64,000 nt of DNA from Tetmemena sp. SeJ-2015. Lineage: Eukaryota; Ciliophora; Spirotrichea; Sporadotrichida; Oxytrichidae. Within the stretch, counting starts at the first letter, position 1; every line of letters begins with the position of its first letter. The notes under the pieces were generated by a model, which saw nothing but the letters and a program-made list of their open reading frames with translations, was not told where the DNA came from and made no database searches. Made by a program: the position numbers and the translations under genes. The DNA lies in the NCBI GenBank assembly GCA_027382625.1, contig JAJKFJ010021184.1:1-64000 (forward strand), given 5' to 3'. Below, one piece after another: positions 38,767 through 53,700 of the stretch.

Positions 38767-41700
38767 TCACTTTTAATAGTCAAATGAACTGTCCTGTGGC
38801 TTTGAATACTGATGATTTTTCTTGCTAGGCTTGCTGTACGTCATCGAAATCATTGCCACCACGTTCTATAATCTTAAATTTAAAATACTGTATCGTTCTC
38901 TCTTTGATTAAAATGAAAGATAAATGTATTTGCCTTTGTGGTGAAGAGAGATTTGTGCCTACCGGTTAATGCTGGTGAGAAGAAGTGGTAAAATGGACGG
39001 GCACAAAATGCGCAACAGCATCTTATCAGCATCACTATCACACTTGGAATAATCAAGAAATCAATCACTAGGAACTCCAAAATGAAAGTATTCCTTAGTC
39101 ATTTATAAATTGAGAAAATTAAATTAGAATCGTTTTCACAATAGGAATGAAAGCTCGTTGCCAATCATCTACTTGTGACTAAAGTTTATCTTTCTCTAGC
39201 CTCATACTATAGTATAAATTTTAATTAAAGTCGGTGATTTATAAAATTAAAACATGGAGTGCTGCAACTTCGTGCCTGTTGAAATTACAGATTAAGCTCT
39301 TCCACCCAAAAGTTGAAAAGATACAAATCTCTTAAAATTCTATGCTGAATCGAATAGTGTGATAAATATTTAAATTGGGCAGAAACACTTCAACTGCAGC
39401 TTATTTGTTCCATTTTAATTTAAAATATAAATTAATTTGATTTTCTATTGAAATTCGAGCTATAATTACTTGAGAGACTAGTAAGATTATCTTTTTTAAC
39501 TAACAATTTATAAAAATTATCGTGAATAGGATAGCACCGAAAAAGTTTCTACAGCTTACCATAGTACCCTCCTCGTATTTGGAGCTTATTAGGTTGAAGA
39601 AGATTTAAACTATCCTCATAATTAACAGAGTCACAATTAAGGAACCTCCTGAAGACATCTCACTTTCATTAAAATGAAGGAATTTATTTCAACTACTAGA
39701 AGTCCAGTCAAAAGTAGAACAAGGAAGAATTAAGCTATAGAAGAGGAGACTCTTGTATATCGGGATTAATTGGGAGCCTCTCTGTATACAACTCCTACGA
39801 TTCTTGAGTAGCATTTAATTGCGCGGTTGTAAGATCGCACCCATGATATTGATTGTCTATTTATAAATATAATGTGTGAAGCAGAGCCATAAGCTTCATC
39901 TTCGTGAGGAGTATTGGCCTGCTTATTATTCAGATAGGCGTGGCTGTTTCTATCATAATAATATTAATAAATCATGAGGGCCTTGAAGAACCCTTGCACC
40001 TGATTCATACTCATTTCCCTCATCTTCGTCTTGATAGCCGTTCTTATTTTACGAATAATTGCTTGTAGCTCCCTTCGACTTACTTTGGTTCTTTTTTCTC
40101 TAATGAAAAACTTTTTAAGTAAAATGAATGTCCTTATGGTTCCTAATACTCTCGTCTGAATCACTGTCATTATGATTTAGCGCGCCTTAGCTTGGAAGTA
40201 CTTTCTATGCCTTGCTGCCTCTATTATTTTTCAGTCCGCTATCAGGGTTTCCTTAGAATTCTCCCTCAGTCTTAACAAAGTCATTATCAGCTGCAGAGCT
40301 GTTCTCTTCACTTAATAAAATGAGGATAACAATTTACTATTGTTGCCGCTGCTTTTCTGCGCTTTGTAAGCCTTTACACCAAACTCCGGTAATGCCTCCT
40401 TAGCAGGTGGGCTGTGTTATTAGTTATTTTCCTGGTGTTCCTCTTTCTCTACAATTGGTTAAGAATTCTTCTTCTTTGTGTGCTTTTTGCGATCATTGCT
40501 ATGTGTGTCGTCTTGAGGTGTATGTGAATTGTTATTAGAGTTATCGAGAGTTCTTGATTCAGCTCTTGAGTTTACCACTTGTTAAGAAACATTCTTAGTA
40601 ACCTTTTTCCTCTTATTGGCTTTTTCTTGACCGGATGTGGGAGGAGCTGGGTTCTTCTAATCTTGCGATCCCACGTAAAAAAAGAGTAACTTTTTACCTC
40701 TAGGTCATCTTAGAAATATGACACAAGTAAAATGCATCTTCCACTTCATATTGAGGAATCTGATTGTTTGACTTTGCTTTAGTTTGCTAAATTGGTTCAA
40801 GCTTATTCCTTTGAGGTATCTTTTGCTTTTTAGCTCTTTGGTTCTTGCGTCTGACTGCTTGAGCAGAAGAATCCTCATCCCTTCTTTCATCTTCAGAAGA
40901 GCCACCTTCATATTGAATCTGTCTCTTCTTTGATTTCTTTTTGTGTCTTCTCTCTTACAAATAATGAAAATATCTTCATTTTCACTGCTTTCAAGTGCCT
41001 ACTCAGAAACTTTGTGTCCGTTATGAGGAGGTCTGACTTTAGGATCCATGGGTCTTCCTACGATCTCCTATCCTGATAGAATGGGGTAGCTACTGTTAAA
41101 ATTAAATTATCAAGGACTTGATTTGCGTATCCTTAGGTTTGAGGATGGTGGGGTTGGTCATTGTCTCTCATAGGAGTGGCACCTGATATTTAGGACTTAG
41201 CTTGCTCCCACTACGCTTCCTTCTGCTGCTCTATTTTTTGTCTTGTTTGCAAGATACCACTTCTCATATTCTTTGTCATCCTGCATCTTAGTTCCATAGC
41301 CATTAACTGGATTGGTTTGTCCTGTGTAACCTCCTTGAGCAAGAGGACCCAGAATTGCAGACTAGTCATAAATATTACCTCTTTCCTCGATTTCAGCTCC
41401 GTAAATACATTTCATCAACTTAAATCAAATTATTGAGTTTAAAGTCTAGCTTATTAGTGCGGTCAGTATGCAGCCGATAATTACAAACACGATAAAGAAT
41501 ATGTCGAAAGTAATTGTAACTACTCTGGTGAACTATTGTCAGAGTATTCTATCACAGATGTATTTAAATAATATTAGACCAGGATTGAGATTTCCGCTTC
41601 CATCTGATGAATTAACTGGGGTAGTAGTGTTACTGACAAGTATTTCAAACACTGCAAATTGAGAAAGATGAGTGCTGCAGCATTCAAACTTTCCTCCGTG

Positions 41701-44700
41701 TTAAATAGTTACATAATATACTCAATTTATTAAGTGTTATAGCTCAAATTAAGTTCATTCATTGGATGTATATCATCAATTTGAAGTACCTTTCAAGTGT
41801 TGTGCTGTTTTACTTAAAGCCTGAGTCAACTTCAACTTCGAAATTAACTTTCGAGTTCGAGAGATAGTCTTATTAAATTATAAACTCCATGGTCTGTGAG
41901 TTCAGAATCAGAGTTGTCTATTGAAAGAACTAAAACATCGCTTTTCTATTTTGAGCGCTGGTGTTTGTCGTGTAATTAAACCAAGTTGCTGGCAGACTAT
42001 CTGAAGACATCTCTCGAGAAAGTGTTTCCTTTAATCAAAGTGAAAGTGTTCTACAGTATTCCTTATTAACTTAGGTCAACTGTGAATTTAACAGGATTAA
42101 TACCCTCCTTAATTGAAGGAATAGACAGAGAGTAGTTGCCACTAGCTTTAGAGTTGTCCAATTTTACGCAGCAAATGAAATATCCTGAAACTACCATTTA
42201 TGATATAGTCTGTAGGCAAATACCAGGGACTGGTCAAAGCTAGTTACAAAAGCACTCAAAATATCACCCACTCTTATTAGAAACTAACATTCCTCCTAAG
42301 TCTATTAAAGCACTGCAACCTCTGCACTATAGTTCAAACCATGATCTGAAATAGTCACTACAGTAATCTATCCTTAAGTAATTCTTGTTTCTAAGTTAGC
42401 AGGGTACTCTGATTTGAGTAGTTTCCTACATTTGTTATAGGAGTCATAATGAATGGACATGATGTAGGCACATCTCTCGAGAAAGTGTTTCCTTTAATCA
42501 AAGTGAAAGCGTTCTACAGTATTCCTTATTAACTAAGGTCAACTGTGAATTTAACAGGATTAATACCCTCGTTAATTGAAGGAATAGACAGAGAGTAGTT
42601 GCCACTAGCTTTAGAGTTGTCCAATTTTACAGCAGCAAATGAAATATCGCTGAAACTGCCATTTATGATATAGTCTGTAGGCAAATAACCGAGGGACTGG
42701 TCAAAGCTAGTTACAAAAGCACTCAAAATATCAACTCCACTCTTATTAGTAAAGCTAACATTCCTGCCTAAGTCTATTAAAGAACTTGCAACCTCTGCAC
42801 TATAGTTCAAACCATGATCTGAAATAGTCACTACAGTAATCTATCCTTAAGTAATTCTTGTTTCTAAGTTAGCAGGGTAACTCTGATTTGAGTAGTTTCC
42901 GACACTTTAGTTATAGGAGTCATAATGAATGGACATGATGTAGGCAGTTTGAGCATTGGCTATTAAGTTTTAGTCTGATGAAAGAGCAGTGAAATTCTTA
43001 ATGACATCTGTTAAAAGAATAAATAAGGGATTAAGTTATGTCATTGAGCATCTAAATCTTTGGTTCTACAGCCAACGCCATTTATTCTTTGGTAGCTCCT
43101 AAATCTGTCAAGTACATCACATTCAAAGCATTATTCAAGAAGACTTGTTTTGTAGAGTCATCTAAACAAAATTTTATCAAATTCTAGGAAAAATTAAATT
43201 ATTTATTTGAGTGAGATTTTCCTTCAAATTTATGAAGAAGTAGAGCATATCACTGACCTCAGAGGGATCTGTGGAATTAGATCCTCTCAGAAGCCATTAA
43301 TTCACCTAGGTCATATTTTTGTTATCAAACACAGTTGTGATAGATTTGCTAGCCATCCATTAAACACCATTCAAGTTTCTGCAAATTTAATTTGCATAAA
43401 AATTAAATGAGCTGAATCTAAAATGTTCCTTCTGGGAAATACATGGTTAGTTATAGCTCTAACTGTTAGCGAAATGAGAATCTTATGCGATAAGCATTGG
43501 TAAATTATTTGCTTAAGATGACTAGATAGAGCACATCAATTTCTCTTTTGAATTCCTGGAGGCAATAATTTGGAATGCTGTCGCATAAGCATCACCACTT
43601 TCTGGACTTATGCTGAGAGTGATCTAATGATCTTAATCTAGATCTTCAAAGAAGTCAGTAGAGACAATTAATTTGGTTTGCCCGTATTCATTTATGATGG
43701 GAACTTTAATAATAAGATCGTTGCTATCAGATTTGTAACTAGTATTGATATTGAGCATTTCACAGGTGACTTCATATTGAGTAGACTTCATAAATTTAGA
43801 ACTGCTTATTGAAATGGTAGACATATTTGCTGAATTCTTCACAATAGCATCACTCAGGTCCATATAAACAGACGGTAGCGATATATTCCTCATCAACTTT
43901 ACCTATTTAAAATATTACTAAATTCAAGTAGCTTTTCCTCAATAATTTGAGTAAGTATAGCAAGTAAAGTTCACCTAAGAGGAAAGAATTGTATCTATTC
44001 TGTTAAATGGATTGGAATTGGAATAAGGTCATATAGATTCTTGAAGATCTATAACTATCAGAGTAAATTGTTTCTACTTATAAATTATAATTTAGATCTT
44101 TAAGAATGGATTTATTTTAAGTGGTGTAGTTTGCTATTGCTCCAAAAGAATATCTTGGCATGATTGATACAGTGAACATATATATGGAGTTATATTCCAT
44201 AGACTATTCAGGGATTGCTATTTAGTAAGGGTTAGTGTTCATAAGTAAGTTAGGTGCGCATGGAGAAATAGATGCATCTACTTTAGAAAATTAATTGCAA
44301 CTCCAGTTAATTCTATACCATCTTAAATTTATATCCCAGTTCATCTAAGAAGATAGTACTAATCTTTATTGAGGATCATGAATTAAAGATTCACCCTCTA
44401 TGATCTTATGGTGGGGAGATATTCTTAGAAAGTTATTTGCTAAGAAGTTTGGAACATTTATTTTGTAGGAGCATGATATGCTTTCAAGTTAATCATATAA
44501 CTGTCATAAGGGTATAGAGTCCAAGGGCTTATAATAAATAATTTATCATGCAGCCATTACTAGTGAAAAGTAATTTACCATGTTAGGACATGACATCGCA
44601 CAGCAAATAAATTTCATTTCCATTCTGTCATTTAAATCATTTATTTAGATTACATCCATACCCAAAGTATTATTGCAACTGTGCATCGATAGTGATAATT

Positions 44701-47700
44701 TGGGTTCATACCACTCTATGGGTAGTAATAGAGAATCACTTGTAATTTTTGCTTCTGCTCTTGGATAATTGTAGATGGTCACATTCACTCTTTTATTAAC
44801 TGTAACTCCATTACCATTTTAAGCAATTAGATGAAGATCTATTTTAAGTTTCAAAACCTCTGGAGGTAAGAATGTGTGAAGAACTGATAGATCAATTGTG
44901 AAATTCTTAGAGTGGTTTCTGGCTAGCTGATCAAGAATATTCTAAATATGTGTGTAGTTGACATACACATATTCTAAATATATTATATTCAGATGAGTTC
45001 TAATCTTGTAATCTTCTTGTACTATTTGCTGCTGGATTACTCTGATTAGAAGTTGAATTTCCATTAGTGAGTTATCAGTATTGTTGGAGTTTTGCTATGA
45101 GTCATTCCCAACAGAGTTGTTGCTTGTGTAATTGGTAAAGTTTTACATGTTCAGGAAATATTAGTCCCAATAAGTTATTGTGTTCACATCTGTGCTGTTT
45201 ATAAATTAAAGAAACAATTTTGAAATTTATAAAATAATTTTCTTCTATGATATTGAAATTCCAGTAGAGCTGCTTGAATCCACTTTCAAAGCCTCTCCAA
45301 AACAATATCTCAACAATAGGAATGGTTTTATCAGAGCATTTCTCGAATTCTACTTCATATTGATTTAGGAATAAGTCAATCATGGAATTAGATTAAGAGC
45401 CATTACTGTAGCTTTAGTTTAAAAATAGTATTGTTATAGTTCTAAATACTACTGGGGTTGTAAATAATAAAATCATAGAACTTTCCATCTTAGATAAATG
45501 CATTGTCAAGATTCAAGTCATACATTTCCCAGTCATCATTGCAATTGAGCCTAGCATAAAATATTTTATTGAAAGCAAAATACTGATGATTTAATCTTAA
45601 TCGATGTTGTTCTGCTGTATTGCTGCTATTTATTAATAAATAACTTTTTATAATTTGATCTTCATATAATCCGGACATAATTATCTCAGCTACTTAATCT
45701 TCGTATACACCATTGAAATGAAAAATAAAGCGTTAAAAAAAATGGGTCATTTTAATCTATCTTGGGTAGACAGGGTTAAACGACATTAAGCTTGAGATAA
45801 GAAATCATGATCTTCGACTAAGCTGCTATTGCTAATATCCAAAATTCCAGGTGAGTGTGTTGTCATAATCCCAACCATAAGCGAAATAATTTTGGAATAT
45901 AGACCAAGGATAGCACATTTAGCTTTAGTTTCGCATCGCCTAAAAGAAAATCGGACAAGGAAGAACTGTGTTTAAATAAATTCATTTTTGAGTTTGGGAC
46001 AAATGGAGACCAATTCAAATCGTGTGCTATTACTCTTAATTGGGATTTGCTAGGAATAATTTGAACTTGATGATTGAACAAGCATTGGCAATTCTTTGTA
46101 TTAGGTACTTGGACTGAGAAAGGCTAACATACCTAGCAGCTTTATTCCCCACCTAGACAATTTAAGCAACCTTAGCCACAATTCTTGCATTCGCCACTTT
46201 GATAATCATTAAAGAATGAGTGAGCTATAGGACTCATAGAGGAAAAGGTTTGGCAATCTTTGACGCATCTTAATTCTCCCATTTCCATATTATGGTGTAA
46301 AAAGGAACCCATTGCGCATTAATAATTATGCCTTAGAAATTATAAAATGATTGAAATAAGCCCTTAATTATCAAATAATGGTTAAGGAGCTTGAAGAAAA
46401 ACTTTTTTTTAAAACAAAATTAAATGTATTCCATTCGAGACTATTAAAATTATGGACCTACTTTTATAAAATTCAAATTTTGGGAGATTTAATCTCATAG
46501 AAAAATTAAAATTAAAATATAATCTTTAAATTAAGTATTTCCCGAAATATCTCATGACAAAGTTATTTTAGTAGAAACAAATACAGAATATAAATTTCAT
46601 TTTATAATTTTATAGAATAAATTGACTCTGCAAAGACAAATTGAACTGTAAATACTGCTATCTTTTTAATCAGCCAAATGATTTTAATTTATTTATAAGC
46701 TATAATTAATTAAGTACAGGAGCTTTCATTAAAAGCATTGTAAAGCATTTTTCACTGCACATTCCGCAAACATTACTCTAGTCCTTAGTGAATAAACCCC
46801 CTGAACTTTCACACTTAGAAATATTTTAATTGATAAATGCAGGTTCTATTATGAAGGTTCAAGTAGAATCCTTGAGCACAGTCCAATGCATAAGTTTGAT
46901 TGAAGATACAGTCTTTAGTGGAAGGATCGCAGCTTTAAATGCAATTAGTTGAATTACAGGCGAGACAACCATTATCACATGCAACGCATTGAGTATTTAC
47001 TTGGTCAAAATAAGTTCCACTTGGGCAGGTTGTAGACCCAGCAGTGAAACATTAGGAAGAGTAAAAGTCTACCTTAAGAGATCCTTGTTTAAAATTATTC
47101 ACATAAAGTTTTATAAATTGTATTAAAACAAATATTTACCAGTCACCAGCTAAAATCCTTGAGTACAGGTCTAACACTAATCTTGATTGCATGATTAGCA
47201 GTTAGCTCCACATTTTTAAAAAAATCAATCACCTCTTAAACTTATTCTAATTAAAAATTAAATTGCATACACATGCCATCATTTTCAAATTAAGAAGTAG
47301 GACAAGTTGAAACGCATTTGCTATCTGAGGTCATTAAGCTGTCCCGACTGCAAGAAGTGCAAAGTGTTTTATCATTCATTTAGTAACATGATGAGCATTC
47401 TGCAGGGCAAGTTTATTTTTTATGTCTCACACTTCTATGCTAAAAATATATTTATAAATGAATAAGCAAATGAATTAAGTATTTGATATACAACTTAAAT
47501 AAACTTGAAGTATTTTAATTTAAAATAATCAAATCTAAATTAAATTTAGTTGATAAGTTTGATAACTTGATTTTAATTTGGCGAGATATTTTAAATTTTT
47601 AAAAAGAATTTATATTATAGTTAACTTCATCAAGCAAAGATCCAGCACTGCAGCCCTCTCTGCAAAACATATAGCCATTCTCTTCCTCGAGAAGCAGCCC

Positions 47701-50700
47701 AGACTAAAAAGTAAATATATAAAAGATATTACTAGCAAGTAACACACTAACTACTCTCTGTTCCTGAGCAAGTGAGACAAGTTGAGTCGCATTCCTCGCA
47801 CTTTCCAGTGTCAGAGTCAACAAATTAGTGAGCTGGACATGTTATATCTGTAAGTTTTTTGCAAGTTTGAGATTATTAGTCTAAGAATAAGGGAGCTGAG
47901 CAAGAAGTGCAAAAGCTAGAATTGAAACTGCAAGTGAGGCAATTACTAGAGCAGTCATAGCACTAATTGTCAGTCAAGTTCAGATATTTACTCTATTTGT
48001 CACATCCAAAGCTGCAATTGGAATCAACAGCTGATAGAATAATTAAGTCAAATTAATCTTTTTTATTTGAACAAAGTTTGGCTTGCAAGAAGTGCAACTT
48101 GAAGGTTTGTAGCTTGTACAAGTGGCACATGATTCATCACAATTTAAATAAAGATTAATTTTAGCAAGCCCAAGTATCTTCTTCTTGATCGAAGTAATAG
48201 CCTGCAGGGCAATATTATTTAATCTTAGACACACTAGACAATAGGGTCATTAGCCATGACAGCTTTAAAACCGCTTTAACACTCTAAGCAACCATCTTAG
48301 TTGCAAATAGCACAATTAGAAGGGCAAGATTAGCAGCTCAGCTTTAGTCCTGATAGATAATCTATGCTGAGTTACTTGGGCAAGTCTCTCTGCACATATT
48401 TACTCCTGAGGTTGAAGGCAGCAAATTCAAACCATCTCTGCATCTTTAAGACAAGATCCTTCATAAGAACATAGCTCACAGCCTTCAGTACAAGCTAAGC
48501 AGAGACCATATAATCTATTGAAGTATTGATTTGAAAGCAAACAATCTTAGAATTAGGGATACTAGTTAGAACCGTTTTAGTAGGGGTAAGATCCATTCTG
48601 GTAAGATTAATTCATCCATGACTAGTTATTATATGTTCCATTTTAATAGTCATTTAAAGGAAGGCACATGGATTTATAGCCTAGAGTTAGATTTGACCAT
48701 TAAAGAGAAAGATTAAAGCCTTGCCTGCAACTGAGACAGATATCTTTGTTCAAGCAATTGCTGCAATTATCTCCACATGGCATGCAAATCTGATCTTAAG
48801 GACTGAAATAGCTGTTATTGCTACAGAGATTTGTTGATTAGTTTATAAAATAAGTTCATAGAATTTTGAGGTTAAGATGAATTGGTTTAGTTTGAAGGAG
48901 GATTGGAAAAGTTTGCCATACATAGATTTTATAAGTAAATATTTTAAAATATATAGATTAGATGAATTCAGATAATAGAAATCCAAGCAACTAGTACAAG
49001 TTGCAAGGTTTGTGCAGTTTGAACATCCTTGAGGACATTACTCACATCTTTTAGTGTCGCTATTAAAGTACAAGGTTGCTGGGCAGATTCCATTTACAAC
49101 ACACAAGCCTGTTGAATTATCTAATCCATATCCAGGGGCACACTTCCAACATTAGGGTTGCAGCATCTGAGCTGTATTAGTAGCGATTGCTAAAAACTTG
49201 GTAAGATCAGAATCTGTGTAATTAAGAACGCATCTCTCGCATCCTGAACTACAACTGAGGCATGTCTAGCTTGTTTGAGATAAAATATATTTAGACCACA
49301 GTGCTAAGAGAGGCGCATTTTATTTCTAGCTAGAAGTCAATGTGTAGAAGCCAGGCATGCAAATTTCGCAATCTGATAAATTTGAGCATCTCGCGCATTT
49401 ATCTGAACAGTTAGTGCATCCTGATGAGAGTGATAAGAATTGAGAATTGGAGCAGTTAGGGACACACTATCCAAGCATTTAGTCATATCTAAAATTGGTC
49501 TTGCACATATTACATGAGTAAGGGGAAGAACAGCTTTAGCAATTGCTAACCTTACAGTAGTCACAGCTATTTGATTGGTTGCTTATCATATAAACTCCTG
49601 ATTGATAGTAATAATAATATTTTCTAACTTGATTCATTATTTGAAATCATATTTTTTGTTCTTTGGTGAATATATTTTAGAAGAACATTCCATTGGAGCA
49701 AATGAGTTCACAATTTCAAATTATTAAGTGCATGAGCCTAGACCATCTTTCTTGTATTTAGCGTCACACTGATCACAAATCATAGAAGACATATCTTTCT
49801 AGTCTGTGAGATTGCATGAACGACAACCAGCAGAGCAATCTATACATTTCACATTGTAGGTTTCAGTTGATTCTGCATCATACCAAGTAGTTTTGTTGAA
49901 GCCACACTAAACTTATAAATTTTATTTTTAATCAATTAATAATCCTTCCTTAAAGGATTAAGAGAATTTAGATATGAAATAATTATTTTTAAAACAAAAA
50001 ATTTACAAAAATAGGATATTGAAATAAAATTGATTCTTACAAATTGGAGGCATTTAATTATTTTTTTATTAAAAAATTAGCTATGCAGCGAGTTCAATAT
50101 GAACCAAGATATTTCATTCCAACTTTAATACTTTGATAGCAATTCTTCTTTATTATCTTGAACTAAATTCTGTCGATTTTGTTCTGACCGTTCCTTTTTT
50201 AAAAAAATTCTTGGAGTTATAAATATAGCATTTCCAAACTATTTATTTAAAAAATAGAATTAATATAATTTGATATTTAAATATAAAATAAAATTTTATT
50301 GCCCTTCCAACCAAATACACCAAGTAAAGAATTTATCAATATTTTCATATCAAAATTAAAATAACAATTTCTACTCTATAACTATGTATGATTTAAACTT
50401 ACAAGATAAAATACTTTGAAAAAATAAACTCAATAATAAAATACATATTTACTCGCATTGACCTGAAACTGAATTACAGTAGGTGCAATCAGTATCTCCG
50501 CAAGCTAAAAGAAATTATAAACTTAGTAAACTTACTCTGGCATCCTTGCAGGGTATAATTGTAAAATTAGTTTGCAGAACATAATGGTTGGCATTTACAA
50601 GTTTAACTAGATTCATAGTCCTTATTAAAAATATTATTATGTGATTGGCCATAGGCGCTCACGAACATTTCATTCATGCATTTAGTACAGGATTGTTTAT

Positions 50701-53700
50701 TGTCGCATTCTAAGCAGCCCTTTGAGCAAATAGTCGCAAACCGTACCATTTTGGTATACTCCTGGCTATTTAAGAATTAAAAATTATTTTCTTCTTTTAA
50801 TATTTTTATAGATTGGCAGCTTATAGCAAAAGCAAGTCAAATTTTTAATTTTTAAATTTTTAATTATCTGGAGATGACTCATATCCAATAGCGCACTAAG
50901 CTGCAAACTTCCTTCTTTAAGAGTGGATTGGAATAGCAATTTGAGCATGAATAAAAACATTTACATGTTTAAATTGATAAATATATTTTAAACTCCTGGT
51001 TGATTGCAGTTGATAGGTGAGCAAACTCCACTAACTATCTCAAAAGCCTAGATTGCAAGTTTGGCAGACAGAAGTTGTACCATCTGCAGCTAGGATGCAT
51101 GAAGAGCACTTGTCTCCGCACTTAAGGCAATTTGTATAAAATAAAAAATTTAAGGCAAGTTGGTTGCTGATTTACTTAGATCAGGGAATATTAAATTAAA
51201 TAGCCAGAGACACATGAAAAGCAATTAGTTTGGTTACTGCAGTAAGAGCATTAGGAAGCACTACAAGTCTGGCATTGATCTATCGATTGGTTGTAATATT
51301 GAAAAATGTTGCTTTGCATTGATAATTATAAGTTTAAATCTAATACAAAATAAATAGTTTCTTTAATCAAAAGGGAAAAAATCCAGTTTAAATATCTCTT
51401 ATTTAAATAGTTATTAAATTATTTGCTCATCTTAATTAATCATAAAATTTTAATAATTGCAATTCTGTATGAGAGCCCTTTGTGAGGATCTTTGCTGCTA
51501 TACAAGTTCTGTTGAATCTAAATTTAATTTTGAATGCTCTTCAAGTCTATCTCTGAAAAGTAGAACTAAGTGGACTAATATGGTTATGATTTTGCAAGCT
51601 AACAATCAATAGTAGTTTGAGTGGTAACCTTAAAATTTGCAAGCTGAAATTTATTATTTTAAAGCAGTCACTATTTTTAATTAAATTTTAAAGTATATTT
51701 AACATAACATAGTATATTTTTGAAGCAATCTAGCATTTATCTTAACACTAGTTTATCAAAAATTAAATAAAAGTTAGAGGTGAGATTTAGCACGAACTGA
51801 TTAGACTCGCATTTAAGACATGTGCTTTTAGAGACACATTTAATTATTTTATATTCTGAGCAGTGATGAGAACAGGGAGTACACATCTAAGCAATCTAGT
51901 CGTAATACATTCCACTTGCACATGTCTATTGAACACATGCTTCTTAGTTATTGACCATACCAAATCCATATCTTATTAAAATAAACTAATATCCCTTTGA
52001 GCATTGAAGACAGCTCATCATTCCTGAGCTGCCCATGACGCACTAATCACAATTTGTAGGACAATTTAATAATATAAATTATTTTGGCATGTTACTGTCT
52101 GTTCCCCATCTAAATATAAATATATTCATCTTGAGACGCTTATAATGCCTGGCCATATCCAATTTGGCATTAATCGCAGTTTATACCTCCACATTTTGCA
52201 CAGTTATTTTAATTAAAAAAAATTATGGTTATTGCTGCAGCTCATACAAGTTGAACTAGTTTGGTTAAAGAACATTCCATTATTCATTATTTCACAAGTC
52301 TAAGTGTTTATTGAAACATTCTTTAATTGAGACCCAACAGCGCAAATATCAAAAAAATAAAATTAATGAATTGCAAGAAGTGCAGTTGGTTGAAGTTTAA
52401 AATTTATTTTAGTGATTTTAAATTTATAAGGAAGTACCATTGCACTAACCGCACTATTAATCGCATTTTTTGCAAACAGTACAATTATAATCAAAATACT
52501 CGCTAGTATCGCAAGTATCGTATGGAGTGCATTAGCCTGAAAATATTATATAATTTATATGATATAATTTGAGCAGGATTGAATTGAGCAACCTTGGCAC
52601 ATATTTGTAGATGTGTTGAAATAGAGGAAGGTGTTTTAATTTAGAGTAAGTTAGTTCTATTGCATCTAATATTGACAGGTATCCAAACATACTCCATTTA
52701 CTAGAGTCTGGTTAATGTAAGGACAAGAATCACAAGTTAATGGATTAGAACAGGATGCGCAACCTAGTGAACAAGACTAGCATTTTTGCTATAAATTATC
52801 GAAGTAGGACCCTGAACTGCATGTATATTTTTCACATAACATGGATACGTTTTAAATAAATAGTTCACTATTTATGTTATTCAGCTTGAAGTTGTTGTCA
52901 CACAGATGACATTGTGAAGTGGAGTCTGTAGAGTTAACTTCACAAAAAGTGCAAAAATATTGAAAATTTAAAGCTAGGGTATAAATTTGCAATGGTCTGG
53001 GCATTTTTAGCAGTATGTTAATCCATCTGTAATGCTTTCATACAGTTAGTATCCAGATTTGCATATATCACAGCTTTTTGAATCTGAGCATTACATGCAG
53101 GAATCACTGTTGGCACATTTCAGGCATGTATTTGTAGTGGGGTCGTAGTATTCTCCCACTGTAGCACACATACTTTAGCAAGTGCCATTTGATAATTTAT
53201 ACCCCTAAGCGCAAGTTGTGCAGTTGGTGAATTACCCACAGCTGAGGCAATTTTAATCTGAGCATTATTGACATTTTGACAAAGATTAATCATAGTAAAA
53301 TTATCCCCCGCAATCTGGTGCAGGCACACATTAATTCGAAGTCCAGTCCACCATAAATCCATCGTTGCAATAGTAGCACTAAACTGATGAGCTTGTTGAG
53401 TTTTATGCGAAAGGATTTGGTTAACAATTTCTGCAATTATCTTGAGGGCAGGATTTGCACTCTGCAATTAATATACTAGACTAGTCGACGTATTAATTAA
53501 GAAAACTTCCTATACCGCACTCATAGCAGTAACTTGAATTCAAGCAGGATTTGCAGTTGGCTGAACAGCTTGCACATAATCCTTTATCATAGTCAGACAT
53601 GTATTATCCAAGGGAGCAATTAGCTGCACATATCTAGTTGGTATGGTTATTAATATAGTCCCATTCCAAAGTCAGCAACTAAAATTCTGTTGGCATTAAG

